From Pythium myriotylum (taxonomy: Eukaryota; Oomycota; Peronosporomycetes; Pythiales; Pythiaceae): DNA of 64,000 nt. Made by a program: the position numbers and the translations under genes. The notes beneath the pieces were generated by a model that was not told where the DNA came from, made no database searches, and saw only the letters and a list, made by a program, of their open reading frames with translations. The stretch lies in assembly GCA_023091665.1 (NCBI GenBank), contig JALJCQ010000006.1:372001-436000 (forward strand), in the 5' to 3' direction. This document shows positions 28,684 to 39,372 of the stretch, one piece after another. Position 1 is the stretch's first letter; every line of letters starts with the position of its first letter.

Positions 28684-29935
28684 CGTCTTGGGACTTGTGA
28701 ACTTGATTGCAGAGCGAGCGCGGACTGACTGAAGGGGGCTTGCTTGCACTCTTCGGGTCCTAGGTGGATTGATGAATGGCACTCACGATTGAGGGTTCAG
28801 TTCACTCCTGGTTATCTGCACATAGGGTAGATTAATTGCGGTCAATAGACTTTAGCATCATCATCATCATGATTATCTGCTCGCCTGCACTCCTGCACGC
28901 CTGTCGCCTGTCGCCTGCCTACGATTGGAAAGGATCGCATTGTATTCTTCGACCAAGAAAGTCTAGCCATCGTGTCTTCGACTTTGGAGGTGAGTTCTAC
29001 TGGATCCCAAGTTAGCGAGCCCTATAGCCAGGTAGTTAGCCAACGTGTCGGCGAAATGACGGACAGACTGAAGACGCAAGGCTTTTCGTTCAAGGGTGCT
29101 GGCGTACTGTCGCAGTCCGCCCATGGTCGCAGTGGTCTTGTCTCCTTTGAACCCGACAGGTGGGCACAGGCATATGGCGGTGTTTCGATAAAGGCGTCTG
29201 TCAAAACGATTTGAGGATGTCTCGTCATCGTTGCGCGGCTGAGACCGTCTGCAGCAAGGTACGATCCTCGCAGGAGTCACTTTTGAGCAGTCTGGCGAGT
29301 GTAGAGGCGAGATCCTCCACGCGCACTGTGCATGTGTACTCTATGGAGAGTTCGTCAGTCGCTTCGTTGATGAGGTGACAGGCTCATCACGTCTATTTTG
29401 GAAGAGGCGCTAGACTCTTGAGTCTGGCTGTGGAAGAGGCGAGGCAGACAGTCAGTTCACTTCAACATGAGCTCAATACAGTATGTTTCGCTGTAAACGA
29501 GGTGCGAATACTGATCTAGTGCTCCGTTCACTGACGAACACCCAAAGACATCAGGTCGCCTTTACATTGTTGGGGCATCCCGGCGACCCGACTCTTGATG
29601 GCATCCCCCCCAGCTGCCGTGCCCCCAAAGGTCAAACCGATGGGCTCCGATGATGATTGCCCGCCCACCTGCTGGGTCCAAGATTGGGACGACAATGCGG
29701 CTCGTCCCTGCGTGGGAAGTCTCCAAGTCTAGGCTCTACATCTTGGTTCCGCCTTCCAGGCGATGGAGACCTCGTCGTCGGCGATGCAGACTCGGGTCTT
29801 TCCCTGTCGCTCACTCTTCAATTTGCCAAGCGCAAGAAGCAACAACAACAACAACAACAAAACTGCAAGTGGCGCCGTTCCAAGACAAGGCAATCGAACT
29901 CAAACACACAGTCGAAAGGAGACCAAGACCAAGTC
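28684..29935. other. divergent intergenic region of copies e and f
   Basis: 1.25 kb shared by the divergent genes e (minus) and f (plus). Holds a CAT trinucleotide run (about 28857-28869) that differs in length between arms, a relic motif gataaaggcgtctgtc (about 29189) and an AAC repeat at 29843-29860 in the leader of gene f. Confidence 0.5.
29811..29830 (+). promoter_or_regulatory. oomycete Inr-FPR core promoter
   Basis: TCACTCTTCAATTTGCCAAG, 106 nt before the Met of gene f. Initiator TCACTCT directly followed by the FPR-like CAATTTGCC. Confidence 0.78.
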
Positions 29936-30391
29936 ATGCTCCCCAGTACCAAGATTCTCCTCCTGGCAACGTGCCTCGTTGCCATTACGAACCCAGCACA
30001 CGCTCATGAGAAGAGGACGGAAGATCAAGAGGAAACGCCTCGTCGATTGCGAGCGGAGACCGGTTGGGGTGGCGGCGGATACGGTGGCGGCGGCGGTGGT
30101 GGTGGGTGGGGCGGGTTCGGTGGTGGTGGCGGCGGTACCACGGGAGGATACGGCGGTGGCGGTGACGGGGCCACGGGAGGATACGGTGGTGGTGGTGGCA
30201 ACGGCTGGGGCGACATGCTGAGCAGTGCTCTCTCGAGCTTCACTAGCGGTGGCGGCGGTGGATACGGCGGTGGCGGGGCGGCAAGTGGCGGCTGGGGTGG
30301 TGGAGCTGGCGGCTGGGGTGGCGGCGGTTGGGGTGGTGTCAGCGGTGGTGATACTGGCGGTGATTCCACGCAGGGGGGAGGAGGCTACTAA
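29936..30391 (+). CDS. secreted RxLR glycine-rich protein (GWGDMLSS type), copy f
   Basis: 151 aa from MLPSTKILLLATCLVAITNPAHA. The spacer before the motif is acidic (EKRTEDQEET) and RRLR sits at residues 36-39, followed by AETGWGGGGYGG. Body with GGYGGGG and GGATGGYGG repeats and one island NGWGDMLSSALSSFTSGG. Ends GGDSTQGGGGY without YPGTG. The open frame extends upstream to 29657 through the promoter, so the later Met was chosen. Mirror copy at 42075-42530 identical. Confidence 0.75.
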   Translation: MLPSTKILLLATCLVAITNPAHAHEKRTEDQEETPRRLRAETGWGGGGYGGGGGGGGWGGFGGGGGGTTGGYGGGGDGATGGYGGGGGNGWGDMLSSALSSFTSGGGGGYGGGGAASGGWGGGAGGWGGGGWGGVSGGDTGGDSTQGGGGY

Positions 30392-30897
30392 GGTTTATGA
30401 GAACGTATATGAAGTATTCGTAGTTGCGAGTGGTTCTCGCGTTCTGTACAGTGTATCGATAGTCCGTAGTGTGCAGTCTGTAGTCGGCAAATTCGACACC
30501 AAAAACGTCAAAGAACCATGCCTTTAGGTGTCTGCTTGTTCACAACAGCATATTAGTTCTGATAGCTATCGTTGTTCACACAGTTGTAACATAATAGACT
30601 CCAACTCCAATAGGAGGAAAGCATGGTAATTTCTCTAAATCTTTCGCAGCCGCGCTCCTGACCTACGCCACAGCGCGCTTGTGTAAAACTTTGACTCGCA
30701 ACACCAAATGGACCTGGCTCCCGTTACCTTGTTCTCTGGCTGCGAGCAAGACGACTTATTGAACACTGCAGACAAGAAAGAATCATGTATCCAATTACGC
30801 TTAGACTCTACTCTACAGACTCGGTACTTCTTCCCAACGCGAACTGGAGCGGTCCCGTACACCGACGCTCGCCGCAAACACGGACATACTTCTGCAC
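30392..30897. other. convergent 3' intergenic region
   Basis: Between the 3' ends of genes f (plus) and g (minus). Nothing else recognised. Confidence 0.4.
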
Positions 30898-31440
30898 TTA
30901 GTGTGCACTCTGCTGCGCGTCACCAGTAGCTGGAGCAGGCGCAGGAGGTGGGCCGCTTGCTGCCTGACCCGTACCCGGGTACGTGCCTGCGTCGCCGCCG
31001 GACGGGAGCGTCGCTCCACTTGCCGGAGCATTGTTGCCCCAGAGACCTCCACCGGCACCTCCTTGTCCCCACAGGCCACCGCCGCCGCCAGCGCCTCCCT
31101 TCCCCCACAAGCCACCTCCGCTGTTGCCGCCACCCCATCCACCTCCGCCGACCTTGCCTGCTCCCCAGCCTCCTCCGCCTGACTTGCCTGCTCCCCAGCC
31201 TCCGCCGCCTGACTTGCCGGCTCCCCAGCCGCCAGCGCCACCGAGGCCGCCAGCTCCCCATCCGTTGCCGCCGCCGCCACCACCGCCCCACGTGGCTGCA
31301 GCAGCACCGGTCTCTGTTCGCAGTCGCCGTGAAGCTTGGTCTTGCAGTTGTGTATCTTGGTTCTGCGCGAGCGTGAGTGTCGGACCGACGACAGCGAGGA
31401 CGCCGACAGTTATCAGCGTGGTCTTGAGGAGCGAGAACAT
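30898..31440 (-). CDS. secreted RxLR glycine-rich protein (WGAGKSGG type), copy g
   Basis: 180 aa. Signal peptide MFSLLKTTLITVGVLAVVGPTLTLA, Gln-rich spacer, RRLR at 38-41 followed by TETG. Body of GGWGAGKSGGG and GGLWGKGG units, then NAPASGATLPSGGDAGTYPGTGQAASG and a Pro/Ala tail ending SAH. It is the intact counterpart of the pseudogene at 22398-22991. Head-to-head with 32545-33093; mirror copy 41026-41568 identical. Confidence 0.75.
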   Translation of the reverse strand: MFSLLKTTLITVGVLAVVGPTLTLAQNQDTQLQDQASRRLRTETGAAAATWGGGGGGGNGWGAGGLGGAGGWGAGKSGGGGWGAGKSGGGGWGAGKVGGGGWGGGNSGGGLWGKGGAGGGGGLWGQGGAGGGLWGNNAPASGATLPSGGDAGTYPGTGQAASGPPPAPAPATGDAQQSAH

Positions 31441-32544
31441 GTTCTTCTGTGCTGAGCGATGTGTTGGTTGAAGCCTCTGCTGGTGGAGTGAGTCACTTGC
31501 TTGTGGCAGAATGAATAATGGAATAATAAGTCTGGCGGGCGGGCGGGCTGGTCAACAAGAGGACGACCAGAACAACCAACAGTGCTGCTGAGACGGGTTG
31601 GTGGGTGGGCAGACAGAGGCAGCTTTCTGGGCTAATTCGTGAGAGGACAGGGTCCCTTCGGACGGAGTCAATGCCCTTTGGAGAGAGTCGCTTTTGCGTC
31701 CGTCGCTGTCGGGTGGTCCCGATGCCGTCGAGTTGAGCACGTGTTGGAGAGGTTTCTGGCTGCGACGCGGGAAAGGCGTCGGCTGAAGCCAAGCTGTCGC
31801 TGCTGGAGAGACCGCCTGGGGAGCGTCTCGAGTGGTCTTGAGGGCCACATGGACTCCGCGACGTCGTGGGGATCTCAGGCGGTCGTAAGCGAAGCACCGA
31901 CCGTACTGTGTGTATGGTCTCGGCGAAGACAAGAGCCACTTTCTTGGACGAGGGTCCTCTGCCGTCGGAGAGACGCGGCGACCAGCAGGTTTGAGTCCAG
32001 TGGTGGTCAATGTGAGTAGGTGGTGTCTTCGCGCACAGCGGGGAGGTGGACCCGCCTACTGATATACGGACGCTGCGCGACCCGAGTGGCTACAAATGGC
32101 TCCAGATGACTACCGAAGCCTCGCCTTTAACGCAAGCTCCCCACAATCGAAGAGAGATGGGGAGATGGACAGCAACCCCCACATGGACTCGGAGATCATC
32201 ATAACGCAGCGACGACGTGGGCTGACTGTCCTCCACGGAGGCTCGGAGGATCGCGACGCTTCTTCGTTTCGGAACAGTGCTCGCGCGAAGGATGTGTTGT
32301 TTACGGCTAGGTGGTGGAGGGCCCCAGCGTCGACTCGCCGTCTCCGGACGAGTCGCTCATTCGACGATTTGCCTTGCGCAAACCAAGCGAAGCGACAAAA
32401 CCAACCGACACCAGCTCGCTCTGAACCCAGAGCGACCACAGTCCTAGCTCCATCCACAAGGACAATCGCAAGGATCAGAACCAAGACCAAAACCAGCACC
32501 AGGACCAGCACCAGGACCAAACAAGCACCAACCAACTCAGGACC
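31441..32544. other. shared upstream region of head-to-head genes g and h
   Basis: 1.1 kb, homologous to 22992-24221. No gene seen; long frames here are in the spacer and are not conserved as proteins between the two paralogous spacers at their starts. Confidence 0.5.
32357..32373 (+). promoter_or_regulatory. oomycete Inr-FPR core promoter candidate
   Basis: TCATTCGACGATTTGCC, same as upstream of copy b, 188 nt before the Met of gene h. Confidence 0.6.
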
Positions 32545-33093
32545 ATGCTCTCGCTTCTCAAGACCGTTCTTCTCGCCGCGGGCGTGCTCGCGATCTCGAC
32601 CCCGACGACCATCCTCGCTCTCACGCAGACGCCAGAGCAAGGCCAAGATCTAGAGCGAGCCCAAGACCAAGACGCAGCTCCACGACGACTACGAGCGGAG
32701 ACCGGCTGGGGCGGTGGCGGCAAGAGTGGCGGTGGTTGGGGCGGCAAGGCTGGCGGCGGTGAGGGCTACGGAGGCAAGTCGGGCGGCGTAGGCGGCGGCT
32801 GGGGTGGCAAATCCGGTGGAGGTGGTGGTGGCTGGGGCAAGTCGGGCGGCGATGGAGGGTGGGGCAAGTCGGGTGGCGGCGGTGGCTGGGGCAAGTCGGG
32901 CGGTGGTGGTGGCTGGGGAGCCAAGGGTGGAGCTGGCGGCTGGGGCGGTGCTCCCGGTGGCAACGCGGCTCCTGCTCTGCCTGTCGACGCGAACGCCGGC
33001 GTCTACCCGGGCAACGGCGAGGCGGCGGGAGGCGCTCCTCCTGTCGCGGTGCCCGCTCCTGTCTCGGGCGATGCGACCCAGAGTGGGTACTAA
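32545..33093 (+). CDS. secreted RxLR glycine-rich protein (WGKSGG type), copy h
   Basis: 182 aa, identical to copy b except for Gln instead of Arg in the final GDATQSGY. RRLR at 47-50. It is the innermost gene of the left arm; beyond its 3' end the arm homology stops at about 33237. Confidence 0.75.
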   Translation: MLSLLKTVLLAAGVLAISTPTTILALTQTPEQGQDLERAQDQDAAPRRLRAETGWGGGGKSGGGWGGKAGGGEGYGGKSGGVGGGWGGKSGGGGGGWGKSGGDGGWGKSGGGGGWGKSGGGGGWGAKGGAGGWGGAPGGNAAPALPVDANAGVYPGNGEAAGGAPPVAVPAPVSGDATQSGY

Positions 33094-33457
33094 GCTCATC
33101 CGGATGCCGTGCGTCAGTCGGCGATCGCCGGCGGTCGTCGGCCGTCGAGCTTCTAGGAATCGTGTGCACGGTTAGATTGTGAGGATGTGGTGTAGTGACG
33201 TTACAGTATAAGTCAAGTCATGTATAACTGAGGAATGGGGTTGTGCAGATCAGCCAGTAAATCATTCAGTCAGTTCACTGGCAATTACAATGGCATTGGA
33301 GTGGCAGTGGCAGTGGCAGTGGCAATGACAGTTTCCACTTTCATTTGCGGTATTGCTTTTAGTTTGTGACATCACGTGGGATGCTGGTTTAGTCGTCTAA
33401 GGTGGTTGGCGTTACGACTGGCGTGCTCGAAAAGTCTGGATCTGGCTGCACACTAGG

Positions 33458-33564
33458 CCAAAACCCGAAGTAGGTATTCTACTTCGGGTTTTGGATCCCC
33501 GCGTTGGTAACCCATTTCTAGGGTATCCGAGTAGGATACCCTAGAAATGGGTTGCGAACGCGGG
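33458..33564. repeat. two adjacent hairpins near the palindrome axis
   Basis: Hairpin 1: 15-bp stem 33458-33472 with 33480-33494, 7-nt loop. Hairpin 2: 20-bp stem aacccatttctagggtatcc (33509-33528 with 33534-33553, 5-nt loop), extended after a 3x3 internal loop by 8 bp (33498-33505 with 33557-33564). All stems are perfect. Confidence 0.92.
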
Positions 33565-33656
33565 AATTTCGTTTGTCGATGACGAGTTGGAGTCGTTTTG
33601 GCTCGGCTGGACTCCGATGAAAGCGATGACACTGGTGAAGGAGACCGCGCAACAGG

Positions 33657-33840
33657 ACCCTTCTTGCCCTTTACCAGCGCGCACAGCCGCTAGCAGATGC
33701 ACTCGGAATCGAAAGCTGGATCCACCATTATCGAACGCACAACAAGATGGCCGACGCCATGGCCAACTTGGCCTTGGACTCTCAAGCCAGAGCAGAGCAT
33801 CCAATTTGGATGCTGCGGTTTCCGGATGCGGCAAGATGCC
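33657..33840 (+). pseudogene. RNase H C-terminal fragment of a retroelement
   Basis: One frame reads LLALYQRAQPLADALG, then IHHYRTHNKMADAMANLALDS, the H..HNK.AD..AN.A.D ending seen in retrotransposon RNase H domains (compare LRAGNKMADRLPNHAMD in the LINE at 49322). No upstream catalytic part is visible, so this is a small relic, distinct from the DIRS RNase H at 37050-37440. Confidence 0.5.
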
Positions 33841-33948
33841 GAGGAAGCTCGCTGTATAATGAGAACATTCGCCAGAGTAGAAGAGGATCATCCTCAGTCT
33901 GCAATTTGCACGCTAACAGCTTCTCCAACAACTCTCCCCTCGTTCACC

Positions 33949-35239
33949 ATGGCCTCTCCCGACGTCAAGCCAGGCTCGATCGCCTTTATTGGCCCAGCGC
34001 ACTCATCGTCACTCGAGTCGTTCACCTACGTGCGCGTCCGGCGTATCGAGCATCAGACAGCATGGGTGCAACCTGTCGGACCTGACCAAGTCGAGTCGAG
34101 TGAGCTAGACGTGCCCGTCACCAAGCTCCGTCATCGTTTGGTGGACCCACGCGAGACTGACCTGTGGCCTGGATCGTATGTCGGGCATCCTGTCGCTTTT
34201 CTCCAACCGCGGGGCTTATCGGCCGGGTTGTGGGCCTATGGCGTCGTGTCGGGATACCAAATGACGGACGACGGCCCGACACTTGACATTATTCACGTTG
34301 ACACGGTTGTGAATGTTGTCCTCAGCGAACCCCCGCGACTGATCAAGGTCGACGTGGTCAATTACGCACTCCAAATTGGTGCGGGGGCAAATGGTGTGGC
34401 GTTGAGCCCGCTGGAGTTACTAGAGCACCAAGACGCAGTTTGTGCGGCAACGTCCAAGCGCCGAAAATCTATCTTATCGGCTGTGGAATCATTGCGGACA
34501 TCACCATTTATTCCTGGCGACATTGTTCCGCTGATTCGTCCTAACGATCTTCAAACAGTCCGAGCTCGGCGACAACATATCATTGACTGCGCGAGCCAAT
34601 CATCCAAGAAGCGTGCCAATACGGTATTGAACGATCCTCAACTTAACCGAACTATCCCTCCATGCACTCGTAGCAAGTTCTTCATTGGCAGGTACGTCTC
34701 CACATGACACGCTAGAATCGCTGCAGCACTCCCCCCGCGTGGTGAAGTTTTTGCCATCTCCTCCCATTCTTCGTGGTGCGTACGGATTCGATTTCAGCCG
34801 TGGACTCGAAGTTCTGCACTTCAGACACGTCACGACCGTGGACCGAATCGCTGCACGTGAAGCCGGTGTTGACATGACTGATTTCTCAAAGAAGAATGTC
34901 ATCCGACCCCCAGCGAAGGCGCGTAATCGAGCGGATGTAGCCGACGCACTGCGAACATTCCGACTCTTCGGTCGCTATTTCTACAACAAGAAAACTATCG
35001 CGGTTATCGAAGCCGCGGGTGTTTTTGTTGATGAGCCTACTGGTATTCGAGATGATGACGCCGTTGGATGGAATTACATTGCATGGTGGATAGGTGACAA
35101 GTTCGGCAAGTTTAGCAGCCTTTTATTGTGCAACGAGACCGCTGCGGCACAAGCCGTCGCGCTCGAGTTCAACAGATTCGACGAAGGTCTCGCACAGTTA
35201 AATGATCTCCGACAGCCACGACGAACGGACGAGTCATAA
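33949..35239 (+). pseudogene. DIRS ORF1 (putative Gag-like), frameshifted
   Basis: From MASPDVKPGSIAFIGP the frame runs to a stop at 34707; a second frame carries on as HSPRVVKFLPSPPILRG to 35239. Both parts look protein-like and the position is that of ORF1 in DIRS elements. No domain recognised. Frame 1 is also open upstream to a Met at 33697 through the RNase H relic in another frame, which I regard as chance. Confidence 0.5.
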
Positions 35240-35362
35240 CAACACCAGCGACCACGACATGGTGAGAATGGATCGCGTCGTCCTGAACGACAACGCCGTC
35301 CTCCAACTGTACCCCTGAGCATCATCAGTAGCCTTCCGACGTCTGGCTCAAAGACTCTATGC

Positions 35363-36865
35363 ATGAAGTATTTATCCGTCGCGGGGTGCTCTGGAAACGG
35401 TAGCGGGGGCTGCTTCGACCCTCGCCGAGCTCATTTCCGACCAAAGGGATCCGATTTGCACGCCGACGCGCGCAGTTTTATTCAGGAACGATACCAAGGC
35501 TTTGCACCAGCTTTTGCAGATCTAATGGAGGATGAGCACATGCGCAAGTACAAAACGCATTCACCAACTGAAGAGGTGCCCTGCGCATGTGATGACCACC
35601 AACGTCACCGCCGCGATTTTAACTTACAGTCAAGGCTCATTGAAGCAACCAATGATTTCGCCTTACGTATCCTCCAAGATTTTGCCGCCATCCACGGCCA
35701 TCAACTTCCACTTGCCAACTGGGACCAAGAGCAACTCGATCACACGTTCATCACAGAGGTGTCTGCGGTCGCTCGTGCATCCGGGGCAACACTTCCTCTC
35801 TTCATCCGTGCAATTCGCGGTGAGACCACCGAGGATCCGCGACCCAACAAGCACCTTCACCAAATCCGTCGTCACATCGATGGTGTCGACAAATTGTCGC
35901 TGCTCCAGTGGAACCAAATCGTTGAGCACGGTGTGTGCCCGGAATGGTTGCCAACAAAGCCGGTAGTGCAATCACATCGACCACCAAACCACGGTTCCGC
36001 TCAACGGCATGAAGCTCTAGTACGAAAACACATTCGCAAAGGTGCACGTGACGGTCGATATCTCATCGTCGAAGAATCACTACTCCTGCAATGGCCTGAG
36101 ATCTTTATCAGTCCGATTGGTGCAGTGGAGAAATCCTCAGATGACGGTGTTGATGTTCGGGTCATCAACGACTATTCGTTCCCTGATGGGGCATCCGTGA
36201 ACGATTTCACATCACGGGAGTTGTTCCCAACGATTACGTACAACCCACCGGCCGACATTGCTTGCCGAGTGCACGAACTACGACAAAAAGACCCCCACGC
36301 TGCGGTCATGATGATGCTCGGCGACGTGTCTGGAGCGTTTCGCCACGTTCCGATCAACGCCAACGCGGCTCATATGTTTTCATTTCGTTTCGACGGGTAC
36401 GTTGTGGTTGATTTGTCGTGTGGGTTTGGTTGGTGTGGATCTCCTGCCTTCTACTCGCTGGCGGGCACTCTCATCCATCAGTTGTACGAATCATCTCAAC
36501 CAGCCGCTGAATCGTCCGCCGACTCGAGCAACTTCGTCGGCAACGTGTGGTGCGACGATCACACCTGCGTTGAGATAAACACTGGTGCACGATGCCATGA
36601 TGCTGACTTAGCACTTCGAAGGGCGATGATTACTGTGCTAGGCCCGACGGCTGTCAACGAGCGCAAGTTCACCCGCTGGAGCAACCGGTGCAAGGCATTA
36701 GGCTTACTCTGGGATACTAGTCACGGTACGGTGTCCATCCCGCAACACAAACTTGACAAAGCAGTTCGTCTAGTGACCGACGCCATCAATTCCAACGCCG
36801 TCTCCCGCGCTCATGTCGACTCGTTACTCGGTGTGCTTCGTCACGTGGTTGTGTGTGTTTCCCCC
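35363..36865 (+). pseudogene. DIRS reverse transcriptase domain
   Basis: About 500 residues. RT landmarks: VRVINDYSFPDG (finger), MLGDVSGAFRHVPI (motif A, catalytic Asp), LSCGFGWCGSPAFYSLAG (motif B), NVWCDDHTCVE (motif C, with the Asp pair preceded by Cys rather than Met/Ala), KFTRWSNRCKALGLLWDT (motif D/E). The frame then shifts in a run of GT dinucleotides (36848-36862), after LLGVLRHVVVC, and stops at 36940 in the wrong frame. Confidence 0.85.
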
Positions 36866-37640
36866 TGCTCGTGCATTCTACCAACGACTCCAACAGTTTG
36901 CCAACTCATTTCGACAAGGCCGCCGCCGCGTGCCGATTGATGCCATGGACGATCTTCGACTGTTTCTCTTTATTCTTTCCAACCCGACACGATTCATTGG
37001 CATCCCAGTGTCGCAACTGGCTACACAGGTCGATCCCTCATTCCACGTGTACATGGACGCATCGAACACGGGCCTATGTGTCCTCGACCCGGCTACCAAG
37101 CGCTACATCCGACGCAAGTTTACCGAATCCGAAATGAACATGATCGTCTCGCCCGAGTACTCCTATTCCATCAACGTTCGTGAATTGGAGAGTGCAGTAT
37201 TGGCCGCAGTTCTTTTGGGTCCGTCGTGGCGTCAATTGTCACGGAGCAGTGGCCCGTGCACGATCTATTTCCACATCGACAACAGTAGCGCGGTGTCATG
37301 GACCAATTACCGCGCCAGTCGCCACCCACGTGCTCAGATACTCCTCCGCTTATTGTCCGTCGCCGAATTCCAGTTTCATCTGTCATTCGTGGCCGAGCAC
37401 ATCGCCAGGAACATTAACGTGATGGCCGATGCTGGGTCCCGCGCGTGGGTGTGTACGCACTCTCTATGGTCTACGTGGTCTCACTTATCTGATGGTTGGC
37501 TACAGGTTCCGATCCAACCACCCTTCGACGATCTCTCCGCCGCGTGGGCAGCATGCTGCGCCGGCACGCTTTGGCCGACTCTTCCCACATCAAGTACACC
37601 TCTAACTGGCGCCAATGGGTCAAGTTCGCGCGACATATGA
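36846..37640 (+). pseudogene. DIRS RNase H domain
   Basis: Continuation in a second frame: VFPPARAFYQRLQQF, then HVYMDASNTGLCV (first Asp), NVRELESAVLAAVLLG (Glu), YFHIDNSSAVSWTNYR (Asp) and HIARNINVMADAGSR (last Asp), the DIRS-type RNase H arrangement. Its 3' part overlaps the recombinase frame by about 145 bp, as is usual in DIRS elements. Confidence 0.8.
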
Positions 37641-38523
37641 AGTGGTCTGAGTGGCTCCGTGGCTCCAACAAGTCGTCGTGCCGCCGCCTATGCTACTTCA
37701 TTATCTACTTGTGGCGTCATGGTTGGAACAACAGTGGTCGCGGAAACCAATACTCGACCATCAAGCTCAAACTCGCCAGTATCCTGTGGTTCCACAAGCG
37801 CTACCAAGGTGATACGATCGTGCCATCACCCAGAATGCACATCCTCCTCCGCGGCATTCAACGCATGTCGGGCCATGCACGTAAGAAGCAGCCAGTGACG
37901 CCCGCGTTCCTGCGCATTCTGCTTTGCACACTCGACCTCCGTGTTCCACGGCAGCGCCTATTGTGGGGCAGCGTGCTCCTTGGCTACTTCTTTCTATTAC
38001 GCAGATCCGAATATCTCATCATCGACGGCAAAAGGTCATTCTACTGTCTCAAGAACAAGAACGTGGCGTTCACAGATGCACGAGGAAGGACGGTACCTTC
38101 GATTAACGCAACCGCCGTCACGATCGGTTTAGAAGGTGCCAAGAACGACCAGACGGCCGTGGTGCGTGGAGGACAATGCACGCGTCCGGCGACCAAACGC
38201 TCTGCCCAGTGGTAGCGCTACGACACATCATGAAAGCAAGAAAGAGTATGGGGCGCTCAGCCACTTCCAGTCGGCACCTGTGTGTCGACGTGAATTACAA
38301 CGAGGTGTCAGATGCGCTCAAGAAGGCAGCTCGATCGGCCGGCGTCCCGACGTCAAACTACGCTACTCACTCGATCCGAATCGGCGGAGCGACGGCGCTG
38401 CTCAACGGCCGAGCCGACAGCCTGTCGATCAAACTGCTCGGAAGGTGGATGTCACGGTGCTATGAAGACTACCCGGTGCAATCGGCAGCAGCCACTATCG
38501 ACATGTCACGACGGATGGTGTGA
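37496..38523 (+). pseudogene. DIRS tyrosine recombinase, one frameshift
   Basis: First part (to the stop at 38215): core-binding domain SHIKYTSNWRQWVKFARHM and catalytic region with the first Arg in FFLLRRSEYLII. A single-base shift near 38175 leads to the second frame, LCPVVALRHIMKARK, with HSIRIGG (H-x-x-R) and the nucleophile Tyr in SRCYEDYP. All catalytic residues are thus still readable but not in one frame. Confidence 0.82.
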
Positions 38524-38982
38524 GTATCCTCCTCCTCGCCCATCGCATCCGCAGGAACCATTCATACGTGGGGCCGTTCACCACGCCCACGATGGGCAAG
38601 GCCTCAATACACCATCTTGCCCCTGACGAGCATCGAGAGCAAGTGGAAACGCTCAAGTTCTCTACCCAACCTCGCGGGACGGCCACTCCGACCTTCCGGA
38701 TCTGCTCACTAACGATCTACTTCCGTGGTGGACTCCCTCCCCACCGCGTTGAGCAACCGTATGTCCTACACGTACTGCATGTAGCTATTAGGAATCACAC
38801 AGTTGATCTCAATAGACTTCATTTCGAAACGAATGAAGGGTGGGTGGAGACTAGGACGCCAGCCAAACAATAATCGCGACAACATCCAATGATACTGTAG
38901 TACGATTGTCTCCTAGCCTAAGATTTCTCTGAGAAATTTTCGCCTTCTTGACCAACGCTACGATAATGTTCCATCTTGTTGC
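38524..38982. other. 3' flank of the retroelement
   Basis: About 460 bp between the recombinase end and the b-like flank of the right arm. No terminal repeat identified; a small inverted word cttcatt...aatgaag at 38817-38838. Confidence 0.4.
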
Positions 38983-39372
38983 GTTCATTAATTGCGATCC
39001 AGTAGACCTCAAAAGGCAAAGGGGGAGGAGTCGAGGATGCTTGTGCGGCCGATAAAGCCGGAACTGACGGAGAATGAGGGCGCTGTCGCCCACGCTCATC
39101 GCCAGAGGTAACCGAAGGTCGGCGCAAGCTCGACGAAGTCTTCAAACGAATAAAAATGAAAACGCTCGTTACCATGGCCATTGCCGTTGAGATCGACTGA
39201 CTAATCTATTGACTGACCTGCACAACCTCATTCCTCAGTTATACATGACTTGACTTATACTGTAACGTCACTACACCACATCCTCACAATCTAACCGTGC
39301 ACACGATTCCTAGAAGCTCGACGGCCGACGACCGCCGGCGATCGCCGACTGACGCACGGCATCCGGATGAGC
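38983..39372. repeat. inverted copy of the 3' flank of gene b (24771-25160)
   Basis: Reverse-complement match to the downstream region of copy b, including gttcattaattgcgatcc against ggatcgcaattcatgaac. The corresponding flank of the left-arm gene h is more diverged, so the right inner edge resembles b more than h. Confidence 0.75.

Larger units (their letters stand above)
25160..33237 (+). repeat. left arm of a roughly 8-kb inverted repeat
   Basis: Read left to right this arm matches the reverse complement of 39229-47105. Outer edge: ttcgtttagattt at 25161 pairs with aaatctaaacgaa ending at 47105. Inner edge: gaggaatg at 33230-33237 pairs with cattcctc at 39229-39236. Six genes in the order (-)(-)(-)(+)(-)(+) are mirrored one for one. 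Arm lengths differ because of small indels only. Confidence 0.95.
33094..33948. other. inner junction of left arm with hairpins and an RNase H relic
   Basis: After the arm end at 33237 the sequence is a diverged relative of the flank of copy b, then GGCAGT microsatellite (about 33300-33325), a relic related to 21728-21830, the twin hairpins at 33458-33564 and an RNase H fragment at about 33657-33840. Confidence 0.5.
33949..38523 (+). mobile_element. decayed DIRS-order retrotransposon at the axis of the inverted repeat
   Basis: Order of domains: a basic ORF1 protein, reverse transcriptase, RNase H, tyrosine recombinase. A tyrosine recombinase instead of an integrase together with a DIRS-like RT/RNase H places it in the DIRS/Ngaro-type order. 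Frame breaks at about 34690, 36860 and 38175 indicate decay, although the gaps are single-base. No LTRs were found and I could not define the terminal repeats, so the borders given are those of coding homology only. Confidence 0.8.

Noticed and set aside
33949..38523. LTR retrotransposon (Ty3 type)
   Set aside because: No LTRs, no protease or DDE integrase; a tyrosine recombinase with H-x-x-R and Tyr follows the RNase H.
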